Source: Phytopythium helicoides
Lineage: Eukaryota > Oomycota > Peronosporomycetes > Pythiales > Pythiaceae
Direction: 5' to 3'
Length of the DNA: 64,000 bases
Assembly (NCBI GenBank): GCA_024867545.1
Contig: JANFNE010000036.1
Span: 62,001 to 126,000, forward strand
Part shown: in pieces, positions 10,210 through 19,600 of the stretch
Position numbering within the stretch: position 1 is the first letter of the stretch
Layout of the letters: every line of letters begins with the position of its first letter
The notes under the pieces: generated by a model
The model's input: only the letters and a program-made list of their open reading frames with translations
Databases searched by the model: none
What the model was told of the DNA's origin: nothing
Translations under genes and position numbers: made by a program

Positions 10210-12186
10210 AGTTGGCGCTCGACAGAAAACGGTAGGTCTTGGTTGACCACGGAGCATGTTGAGGAGGAGCATGAGCATGTTCTTCGAGGCGTTGACGTCG
10301 CGGTTCACAGTAGTACCAAAACAGCCATTGGATCGACAATGGAGCACACTATAAACCTTGCACGTCCGCCATTCCTTGTCCGTGCTGTTCTTGACCTTGC
10401 AGAGTCGGAGACTGTACTGGTATTCTAGTTGCCGGTGGCAACGTGAGTGAAGCTTGCTGGTGCGAAACTCATCAATTGGTTGTACACGACAGTAGTTTCT
10501 CAACGTGTGCTCCAGTCTCTTGACCGGCCCCGCGGGGCACTTCTTGATGAGTCCAGAGTAATCGGTATTGCTCCAATCTCCAAATCCAACCACCGTTCGC
10601 CTGCCTGCTTGCTGGGTCAGTCTCCGACATAGTTCATGTAGCTTTTTCTGCGCAAAGATGTACCGACCAAAACGCAGGTTGCGGAATCCCTTCGCCCGTG
10701 AAAATCCTAGCAGGTTTTCCATACGTGGAATAACGTATCGTGTGTACGTTTCCAGCAACTCGAGCGACGCGGTCTTCTTCGACGGCATCTGACGCTCGGC
10801 CCTCAAAATGTCGGGACGCCGCTCCTTCCAGCAAGCTATCTTCTGGTTGCTCTTGTGGTAGCGAGCATCCTCGTAGAACTCACGAGTAGAGCAGTGGATA
10901 GTCTCGCCATCCTGGTTGGTTGCTACAAACAGATCTCGTCTGCCAGGATCTAGGCCCCACATGACATCGTAGTCTTCTTCCCGAAGTGGGCGGTCTGTTG
11001 CCGGATGGGTTTTCCGCATGACAATACTGACAGCCTTTCCGTCCGTCACGATCTCTCCTGCGAACTTCTTGTTGGCTGTTTCAAACTTCTCGATATTGAA
11101 GAGACTGTGCCACCATTCGTCTGCGACAGCATTCCAATCGTCACCTAGAGGAGGCACGCGAACACCAGCACGTAGAAGTAGGCTGCGGAGCGCCGTCTTG
11201 CACATCTTGAAGTGCGAGCACTTGAACCCATTCTTTGTCGGCAGGAGACTGAATGTGCGGACCTCTGGGATGTCCTGTCGATACTGAAATCGGCGATTCC
11301 TCTCCTCAATGTCGGTCAGAATCATGTAGGTGAGAGGAAGCAATCTGTTAGCCTCGTCGGACAAGTAGCCGCTCTCGTTGCGCGGGATCTGCTCTCGCCA
11401 AGCCTGCACCTCGGTATCGTTGCCGTTGTAGACAGGGTCCAGGATGCTCTTGACCATGACGTAGGCCTCAGCACCATTTAAGTCATAGACCCGGTTGATG
11501 TGACGGTGAAAGCGACGGTAGAAGTTGCGTACGATCGCGTTCTTGATGTTAGTGGCCATCATTTGGGCTGCGTTCTGCTGCCACCCAGCGGTAATCTGCC
11601 GGTTGCTTGCACGTCGAGCGTCCTCACCTCGCCAAGTGTTGTACAGCGTGACTGATTGCTGGAATGCAGGAGACCCGAGTGTGGAGTTGGCGTTGCAAAC
11701 ACACGATAGGCATCTGTAGAAGAAGACCTGGTCGAGTGGCTCCACTGCATCGCCCAGCTGACACATCCGCACGGCGTGGATGTTGGCGAGGACGTAAGCC
11801 TCCAGCACGGCCTGGTCCATATCCGCCAGCACGGACTCCCACGGCAAAGTCATGGCCTCATCGTTCTTGCAAAACGCCTTGAGCGACGTCTTGACGCACA
11901 CAAGCGAGGAATTGGCGTTAGCTGCGTCACGAGCTTCGACTTCGGCTCGTCGCCTCTTTGACTGACTCTTGCGTGGTTCTGCACTGCGTTTCTTCCTTTT
12001 AGATCTAGCATCGCCTGACGTCGGACCAGCTGCACGTGTTGTCTTGGACCGACCTCGACGAGTTGCTGAAGCAGCTCTACTCGTTGTGGATCTGGGTAGC
12101 CCTGCGGCAGCTTGTCTGATCTTGGACCTGCCTCGCCGGGGACCTGGATCGCCCTCCTTGCCCGATCGAGCGCGCTTGTTTGCCAT
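10207..12186 (-). CDS. Fanzor (eukaryotic TnpB-like RNA-guided nuclease family)
   Basis: Intact single-exon frame of 659 aa, ATG at 12186. Residues 1-85 are strongly basic with nuclear-localisation-like runs (RSKRKKR near 61, SKRRR near 76). Conserved TnpB/Fanzor features follow in order: KTSLKAF near 99-105; a long helical recognition region; RuvC-I GLDPGRRDLF with D413; a beta strand VVGFGDWSN (D537) at the RuvC-II position; a split zinc-ribbon (HSRCH near 580-584 and HCRSNGC near 616-622); and RuvC-III NRDVNASKN with D630. The family is known to cut DNA guided by an RNA from its own 3' flank and is carried by varied transposons. It is convergent with E(z). No terminal inverted repeats were recognised. 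All visible catalytic-core features are intact, so a functional protein is plausible. Fanzor1 versus Fanzor2 assignment needs a tree; length favours Fanzor1. Confidence 0.9.
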   Translation of the reverse strand: MANKRARSGKEGDPGPRRGRSKIRQAAAGLPRSTTSRAASATRRGRSKTTRAAGPTSGDARSKRKKRSAEPRKSQSKRRRAEVEARDAANANSSLVCVKTSLKAFCKNDEAMTLPWESVLADMDQAVLEAYVLANIHAVRMCQLGDAVEPLDQVFFYRCLSCVCNANSTLGSPAFQQSVTLYNTWRGEDARRASNRQITAGWQQNAAQMMATNIKNAIVRNFYRRFHRHINRVYDLNGAEAYVMVKSILDPVYNGNDTEVQAWREQIPRNESGYLSDEANRLLPLTYMILTDIEERNRRFQYRQDIPEVRTFSLLPTKNGFKCSHFKMCKTALRSLLLRAGVRVPPLGDDWNAVADEWWHSLFNIEKFETANKKFAGEIVTDGKAVSIVMRKTHPATDRPLREEDYDVMWGLDPGRRDLFVATNQDGETIHCSTREFYEDARYHKSNQKIACWKERRPDILRAERQMPSKKTASLELLETYTRYVIPRMENLLGFSRAKGFRNLRFGRYIFAQKKLHELCRRLTQQAGRRTVVGFGDWSNTDYSGLIKKCPAGPVKRLEHTLRNYCRVQPIDEFRTSKLHSRCHRQLEYQYSLRLCKVKNSTDKEWRTCKVYSVLHCRSNGCFGTTVNRDVNASKNMLMLLLNMLRGQPRPTVFCRAPT

Positions 12187-12682
12187 GGTGGCAAATTACA
12201 CTGTGAGTATGGAGGTCAGGGTCGGCAGCCGCTTTCGTTCGTTGCCGTTCGAGAGCGAGTGGGCGCTTGACAATTCAAAACATGCCATTGCGTATGCAGG
12301 CAGAGCGGCAAAGGCCGCTTTACTAGCTTGCCGAGGCTCATGATGGAGCTCTGGAGATCCTTCCTATGGCATCTTCAACAAGCAATACGAAGTGTCCATG
12401 CAGTGCTGTTGTCATCGCTGGGGGAGGCATCGCGCAACCGCTTGAAGCTGATGAACTGCGCTGCCAGCTTGTCAATTGGGCAGTACCGTAACGACAGGTT
12501 TATTTAGTTTCACGTCTCCTTTTCCACCTTTTCCGGTTGAGTGGGAGTTTACGTCGATCGTTGTGATGAGAAAGGTGAATGTAGAAGTGGAGGTTTTTGT
12601 GGCTATCTGCCACAGCGCCAATGCCGGGTACCCCGGGCATTCATTTGCCAAGTACAAGGCGTGTTGGCGTATGTTACATGCT
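12187..12682. other. 5' flank of Fanzor and 3' flank of the next minus-strand gene
   Basis: This 496-bp stretch has no supported gene. It should contain the Fanzor promoter. It has one GC-rich hairpin (GCGGC, loop AAAG, GCCGC) near 12305-12318. At 12374-12395 a 22-nt sequence closely matches one at 25020-25041. No inverted repeat matching the Fanzor 3' flank was seen. Confidence 0.35.
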
Positions 12683-14808
12683 TTAGAACAGCATTTCGTT
12701 GTCCTTCGCCATTTGCAGCAATCCGACAGCTCCAGTACAGGCAAATGGTTGGAAGAACGGTCGCTCTTCCTCCACTTGCTTGTGCTTCCGAGATTTGCGT
12801 GACTTCGGCTCAATTGCTTCAGAAGTCTGTGCTTGCCCGCGCGATCTCCGCGAAGATGATACCTTGGACTTCTTTTTCTTCGGCTTGCTCTTCTTCTCTT
12901 GATCGATATTCGTTCTCTCACCTGGCAGCGCTCGGTGGCGATGACGGCGGACGAGCGTTTCAGAAGTGTTAGTAAGTGCGCGGCGAGGCGAAGCACTAGC
13001 GCTATCATCTGGAGCAGATGATGTTACAGCTGGGACTTTTGGGACCGACACAAAATCGGTGTCGCTGTCTGGTTCATCCTCACTCTCATCGCTATCCAAG
13101 TCAGCCCCATATCCGTCCATCTCGCCACGGACTTGCGAATGGTGAGCGGCTGCCGCTTCAACAAGGCCCGGTTCTTCGTCGATGTTGATGGATTCCCAAT
13201 CGTCCAGCTTCGATGACAACGATCCGCTTGCGTGACTCGGTGCATTGCCAGTGATTTTCAATGAGCCGCTCAGTGCTTGACCCAGCGCGATAGCCTCAGC
13301 TTGCTCATCGTTCAAAGCATACTCATTGTGGTAGTCAGCAGTATCAGCGTAAGGATCAGCATACGGATCGGAATACGGAGGCAGCTCGTTATCGCTGGTG
13401 ACTTGTTCTTCGTGCCGAGGGTCCAATTCGCCGTTGTCGTCTTCCAAATCAGGCATTTGACTGCGAGGTGGTAGGCGACCAAAGTCTCTCTTCCACAGCC
13501 GCCGAATGTGAATGTGGTGATCAAACAGCATCTGAAAGTGCTCTTCGGAGCTCGGACTCTTGGAAAAATCTCGCGGAAGTCGACCAAAGATCATTGCAAC
13601 GACCATGTCAAGCACATTCATCCCAGCCGTTGGTTGCTGCCCATCACCAGAGCCGAAGATTGCATCGCATTCGTGCTCTTCAAGCTCGGGCTCCTTCAAA
13701 AACTCGTCGACCAGCGTTAACAGCCGGTTCTCAATATCTTCTACCTTGCGCAGAAGCATGAATGAGCTTCCATGGGTTGGCGCGTTGCTCTTCTGGAGCT
13801 TCGCAAGTTTTTCTTGGAACGAGTCTCGTAGCCGCGTGAGCTACAGGCAGAGCACGGTAGTTCAGTCACTATTTTGTCCTCTAATGCAAGCATTTACACA
13901 AACATGTCAGGTCTTACATCATCAATCTCGTCGCTGAGCTGCTGGCGCTCTGTCGTGAATCGATCGTGCTCCCGCTCGGCCAGTAGCTCCAGCTCAAGCG
14001 CTACGTCCATCTTCCACTTGATGTCGCGCGAGCAGCGACGAAGACAGTCTTTGAGATAGTCCACGCTCTTCCATAGCGATTCGCGGGACAGTATATGCAT
14101 GTACTCGTGCAGCGCGATGCCATCGATCTCGATAGGATAATCAATCAGAGCGAACACATCATTTGGGTACGCCGTGTGTAGTCCGTCCAGCATGGCACGA
14201 GAAGTTCCATACGTGCAGTGGAAGCACGACTCTGTCAAACGCCCGAGAACGACATTAGTCCGATGGCACAGTATTACTCAAAATCCCAACTTTTCCAACT
14301 CACGTTGGTCGAACAGTGCCTCCACCATGTGCGTGAAGTGTCTGCGCAGCGCGGTCTTGACCGTCGCGACGAACTCGCCAATGTCCGTGTTCGCCAGGTC
14401 GTCATCGGGAAAGTGCTGCCGCTGGAGCTTGCTCAGGTTCAAGATGAGTCGCGGAAAGTCGTCCGGCAGGTCTGGCGCCGCGCTCTCCTCCCAGTCGTCG
14501 ACCGGTTTTCCTGTGTCCTCGTCCTTCTCTCCACCATGCACAGCTGGTGTCTCCACCCCCTCTGCGTGCTTCTCCCAGTCTCGCTCGTCCCACGACAGCT
14601 CGTCCGCCACTTTTTCATTTTGCTCCTCTTCCTCTTGCGTTGCCGACGCCACTGGAGCCATTTTCGCGCCGCTGGACGCCGCAGGACCGCGGAAAGCGTG
14701 CGATGACGGGATCTTGAAGCGCAGCGACATGCCCGCGCTCGCCACGACGCGCGGGGCCACGCGGGGCGCACCTGGCGGCCGCGACAGCACCTCGAGCTTG
14801 TGCGCCAT
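12683..14808 (-). CDS. Unidentified coiled-coil / low-complexity protein
   Basis: Three exons (minus): 14808-14304, 14231-13918 and 13840-12683. Introns are 72 and 77 bp with GTGAGT/GTAAGA donors and consistent phases, giving 658 aa. Residues 1-100 are basic then acidic. A helical segment rich in leucine and charged residues follows (LILNLSKLQRQHFP ... ALRRHFTHMVEALFDQ). A long coiled-coil-like stretch spans exons 2-3 (ALELELLAEREHDRFTTERQ; RKVEDIENRLLTLVDEFL). The C-terminal 200 residues are acidic and then lysine/serine-rich (KKKKSKVSSSRR) with probable nuclear signals. A conserved cytoskeletal or centrosomal-type role is possible, but I do not recognise the family. The downstream neighbour on the same strand is Fanzor, 496 bp away. 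Confidence 0.7.
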
Positions 14809-14917
14809 GAACTTCCCTGCAGCCTTTCTCTCTTTTCGTTGGCGATGATTGGCAGCAAAGGGAAAAATGAAAAATATTTCAATTTCAGCCAATAATGCAA
14901 TTGACGTGCAACAGGGA

Positions 14918-15529
14918 CTACTCCTCCTCGTGATCTTTTGCAGCCGTGCTGCTTGGGGCCGTTGCCTCTTCGGTTTGTCTAGCTCCCAGCCACTCTCGCG
15001 TCTCCATGAGCGCACGTCCTAGCAGGTTGGAGCCGAAACATGCGCGCTGTTTGACAGGATCGACGTCCCCAGAGATGCGAAAGCTCTCGTCATTCCGAAA
15101 CATGGTCGCAATCTTTTCGACACTGAGCCCAATACCCCAAATGGCGTCTCGCGGTGCCGCCTCATACAGGTTTTTGCTGCCAGTAGCCAGCAGCTTTCGC
15201 TTCAGCTCCTCGTTCTGCGAGAACTTGAGCTTCAGCGCATCGACCATGGCCCCGAATCGCTCGACACGCCAGACGTCATCATCATAGTTCTTCACTTGCC
15301 GCCCAAGCCTTTTGGCTACAGGTGCGGCCTTGGCTCGCATGATTTGAACCGCAAGCTTGACGTTATCCGGGTCGAAGCGCTCCTGCTTGCGCTTCATGAA
15401 GTACTGCTCGCTCGAGTAGAACCGCCCAGCCTCCGTCGTGAACCTGCACGGCTCAAAGTTGCTCAAAAACCCATACGTTTCGTCCCGCTGGCTGTAAAAG
15501 TAGATGGCGGCGTGCGTCTCGACAAACAT
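14918..15529 (-). CDS. NADAR-domain (YbiA/DUF1768) N-glycosidase
   Basis: Intronless, 203 aa, ATG at 15529. It matches the NADAR/YbiA fold along most of its length: FYSQRDETYGFLSNFEPC near the start, SSEQYFMKRKQ, ALKLKFSQNEELKRKLLATG, and the C-terminal WGIGLSVE ... NLLGRALMETREWL signature. Known members hydrolyse N-glycosidic bonds of damaged riboflavin-pathway intermediates or ADP-ribosylated substrates. Which activity applies here is not visible. It is divergent from EMC4 with a 250-bp shared promoter that carries a duplicated oomycete-type initiator on this gene's strand. Confidence 0.9.
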   Translation of the reverse strand: MFVETHAAIYFYSQRDETYGFLSNFEPCRFTTEAGRFYSSEQYFMKRKQERFDPDNVKLAVQIMRAKAAPVAKRLGRQVKNYDDDVWRVERFGAMVDALKLKFSQNEELKRKLLATGSKNLYEAAPRDAIWGIGLSVEKIATMFRNDESFRISGDVDPVKQRACFGSNLLGRALMETREWLGARQTEEATAPSSTAAKDHEEE

Positions 15530-15559
15530 GGAGCTACGGCTGCTTGTTGCTCGTCAAGC

Positions 15560-15588
15560 AAATTGATGAATGAGTTGATGAATGAGCT
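15560..15588 (-). promoter_or_regulatory. Oomycete-type core promoter (Inr+FPR) of the NADAR gene
   Basis: Read on the minus strand, CTCATTCATCAA occurs twice in tandem. The second copy runs on into TTT, giving ACTCATTCATCAATTT. This matches 14 of 16 positions of the known oomycete core promoter GCTCATTYYNCAWTTT. It ends about 30 nt upstream of the NADAR ATG, in keeping with the short 5' leaders of oomycetes. Confidence 0.6.
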
Positions 15589-15779
15589 GCTAGATTCAAA
15601 AAGGCAACATGCAGACCAGCACTCATGCTCCACCCACCATCACTCGAATATTTGGTTAGCGCAACATTATTTAACGTTGTGTAGTCCACACTTGCATGGT
15701 ATAAAGTTGCGATAGTGAGCTGTCGTATCCCCCCTTCCTGCCGATACTAAACGCCATACATTTCTCTAGCATCGTCGCC

Positions 15780-16492
15780 ATGGAGCGCAAGTGGCACCTG
15801 GAGCTGAACGAGGCGCGCGAGAGCGACCTGCCGCAGCGCCTGGAGCCCATCGGGTACTGCCGCGGCGTGACGGCCGACAAGGTGTGGCTTTAGTGGCCCC
15901 GTGGGGTTAGAGGCGGCGAGAACTGACGCAGATGCGCGGCAGGAGCTGCATGGCGCGGTGGCCAAGACGGCGGCCAACACCTCCGAGCTCAAGAAGAAGG
16001 TGTGGACGACGAGGACATTGGGTGATGGTTTGTGGACTAACTCGTGGTGGACGGTGGCAGCGCGCGATGGAGATCGGCACGGCGCCGTTCAAGAGCCTGC
16101 TGCAAACGGGCTTCATGATGTGGATGAGCGGCAACTCAATCAACATTTTCAGCATCATGATCACCGGCATGATCGTCATGAACACCATCAAGTCGCTCTT
16201 CAACATGCAGAACGGTGCGCTCACGCATGATCTAGCGCGCTCGGTTTTGGATGTCGTTGTGCTTACATTTGACCGACCGATGACAGCCTTCGCGCCTGTG
16301 AACGACGGCGTGATCGACCTCTCCCAGCCCAAGTTGGTGTACATTGCTGGAAACCTCGTGAGCGCCGCCATGGGACTCTACAAGTGCTCCAACATGGGGC
16401 TGCTGCCGACCACGAGCGCCGACTGGACGTGGCTGCTGCCAATCAAGCAGTCGATCGAGACCTCGGCCTTCGCCTATACTTTCGATCAGTAG
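15780..16492 (+). CDS. EMC4: ER membrane protein complex subunit 4
   Basis: Four-exon model: 15780 to about 15881, about 15913/15932-15999, 16061-16214 and 16287-16492. Exon 1 gives MERKWHLELN ... LEPIGYCRG; exon 2 gives DARQELHGAVAKTAANTSE; exons 3-4 give the conserved membrane part. That part includes GFMMWMSGNSINIFSIMI, LVYIAGNLVSAAMGLYKCSNMGLLPT and SADW, characteristic of EMC4/TMEM85. The protein belongs to the insertase that places tail-anchored and multi-pass proteins in the ER. Introns 2 (61 bp, ACTAAC branch) and 3 (72 bp, in-frame) are clear. The first junction is not: no normal GT-AG pair joins exon 1 to the exon 2 frame, so either a one-base sequence error or a very short intron is involved. 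Confidence 0.85.
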
Positions 16493-16652
16493 AGATTGCG
16501 GTGCCGAGCATGGCGCTCCGATGGACGTGAACATTCGTTTCCTCCTTTGATATTCACAAAATGCTTATGAGCAGCGCCAAAAATTGTTGTCGCCATACCT
16601 GCCTTCTCCTCGCTCGCAGCGAACCACGCAGCGACCGAACCAACACACCAAT

Positions 16653-19600
16653 TTACGACACGTTGCGGCCACCAGTCTGCGGCGGACAGCGATACTCCTC
16701 CGGCAGCAGTGATCGCTGCAGCGCGTTGAAAGCAAATACGCGGCGACCAGTATTCTTGAGCGCATTTTCGATGCGCACACCCTCAGATCGCATGACCGCC
16801 ACAATACCTGCCTTCTTCGATTCGCGTAGTCCATGCTGTTGCACGAGAATGCGGCCTTGCTCGAGCGTCACAGACATGCCTGTGCGGTCCTTTGCCGACT
16901 TGCACACGGTCACACGACCACCACCAACACGTCGGCATAGGTCCGAGCTGATTTGCAAAATCTCGGGTCGCTTCTTTCGCGTTTGGCGCGATGACGCTAG
17001 CAGAGCCTCGAGATCGGACAGCATGCGCGAGACTTCTTCCCGAGTCGCAGCGCTATCAATCGGGCAATCGTTAGACGACTGTTGTTGTTGCTGTGGTTGC
17101 TGCTGTTGGACGTGTGCCACGTAATTGCAGTACCGATCGCAGTAGCTGCGCAGGTTCTTGAGTGCAACTTCGTTGATGGAGTCCTGCAATCGTGTGACGG
17201 ACGAGCCCGTGTTGTTGGCGAGCGTCTGTTTCTCATTGATGCCCTGAGTGAACAGTACTGGGCACACACGGATGCTCGAGCCGTGCTGCAGCAGCGATGA
17301 TGGAACCTTGACCTTACTGGACCGCACCTTGACGCGGATAACCAAGTGCGTGAAAGGGAAGAGCTTGTTTGCAGATGATGGACCCATCGAGTGGACCGCG
17401 AAACCAGCTCCACCAATACCACCAAGGAAACGATGGGTCCGAGCCCGCATGATTGAGCTGAGCAGCCTTTGGCCCACGCCGCTGAACGACGATGAGTTGG
17501 ATTGGGACTGGACATCGTCAACCAACGAAGATGTGCGGCCACCAGACGCTGCCGCGGCGGCTCCACTAGGTCCCGGGTGTTGGCGTCCGGAGCTCGTCTC
17601 GGACAGCGCGTCATCAATGTTGGTAAAAACGTTGACGTCGATAACACCAGCGATGAGGCTCGAGCTCGAAGACGTTGCCGACTGCTGGGACGATAAGCGC
17701 TGAGCGAACCGGTCTGCTGTGCGCGAACTGCTGTTTATCACCGAAGCACCGGTGCGGCTACTATTGACAAAGCTATCATCAACGTGCCGGTCGTTTCCAT
17801 TTGTATCAGTCTTGAATTCATCATCGAGGTGAAACGAGAGAGACACTTGCGTGCCATTCTCCCTCGAACCGGACGAACTTTCGTCATCTGCACCTTCCTC
17901 TTCGGACTCGTCCACCAGAACAAAGCGTACATTTCGTAGCTCATTCAGTGCACCCGCCATATCTTCGAGCATACCAGCTTCGTTGCCGTGCGTCGACACG
18001 AGACTCTCGACATCAAACAGAAAGCCAAGCCGCTCAAGCTGCTCTAGCATGCGCTGGCCCTGAATGGGTTGCGCGTGCTGCAAAGCGAGATCAACTTTTC
18101 TTGTGAATGCAGTAACAAGCGCAGCAACAGCCTGCGGAAAGCACACATCCATACGCTTGACGAGATCCCACTCAAAGTCGTCAGTCTTTTGCTCTTCTTC
18201 GGTCCAAAGAGGGCTCTGGTGGTGAGCAGCAACAGATCCTGGTGTTTCCCTGGTGCGTGCCTTCATCTTGTCATGCTGCTGCTCGAGGCCTAAGATACCA
18301 CCATTCTTGAACTTGTACACATGTGCAGCCATCGCGCCGACCGTCACAATGTCGTACACGGAAGGGGTAATCTTTGGAGTGTCCGGATCTGTCTGTAGCA
18401 GCGTCTGAGCGCTTCCGACCCACATTTCTTGCAGGTGGAGGTTAATGGGCAAAAAGCGCAACTGAGAGTTCTTCTTGTCCGTACTCGGTTTGAAGTACTT
18501 CTTCTGCTGATCACGAGTGACGTAAAGACGTCGAAGACTACGCAGGAGATCGACGTAGTCTTTCCGTGTGTGGCAGCGTTCTAGCATCCACTCGCGGCAG
18601 CGGTTGAGATCTCCATCGTCTTGGATCTGTTGGATCAAGTTCTCATAGATGCCGCGGTCGGAGCCCTTCATGCGCTGGCGATCGTACGCCTCAAGTCGTG
18701 CGAGGTCGTTCTCGGCTATCATGAGCTCCTTGATGCGATGGCGAATGATGATTTCAAGCACCTGCCGCGGGATCCAGTTACTGAAACGACTCTCCGTCAA
18801 GTCTTCGACCACAAGCAATCCACACTCGCGAATATGGTACTGCTTGCTGATGGAGTGTGTTGTTGCGACCACGCCCGTGCCATCTCCGTACTTACCACCA
18901 GCGGTGTTTGGTAGCACAGTGTGAACCATTAGCTTCGGTGGCAGGGAGTGCGGGCCGAACTGTTTGTACGAATTCTCCGCAGCGGTCAAAACTGCTTGCT
19001 CCGTGCGCGCGACCGACGTGACGAGGGTACTTGTCGAAACTGTGAACTCAGCCACCACGCTGAGCGTGTGTACGTGGTGGCGGCGACTGGAGTCTCCCAT
19101 TGGCGACCCTTCTTCTGACTCGGCTTCAAACAGTTCATCAATGATGCGTGGGCTGGTGGGGAAATCACTGATGTCCACGTCCATCATCGACGAATCGAGT
19201 GTGCGAAGGCTACTCGCTCCCTCCATTTCGTCGGTGTTGTTGCTCTCTCGCTCAAGCGCTGCAAGCACAGCAGCCGCTGTCAGCTCCGAGTGATCTTCAG
19301 GGCTCACAGATGCAGGTGCCTCACTGAGCGCGTACGCAACAAGTCTGATCTTCTCGCCACTGGCAACAACCGGAATCCGTGGAACGGACAGGAAGGAGTA
19401 GAGGAATCGGTCGCTCGAAGTGGACACTGTGCTCGATGAAGTCGTGTCTTTAGGTGCCGCAAGCACTGTGTCTGTGTTGCTCACTTGCTTCCACGTATTC
19501 GTGTTTGTGATTGGGTCGATTGCACTGCGCTGAATGGCGATAAAGCACCCAAATCGGAACTCTTCGTTTGTCTCGAGCGTCATTGAAAGACCAATGAAGT

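Noticed and set aside
9792..12682. Terminal inverted repeats or target-site duplication around Fanzor
   Set aside because: Comparing both flanks by eye gave only an 8-bp match (AGACGTGA), which is expected by chance.
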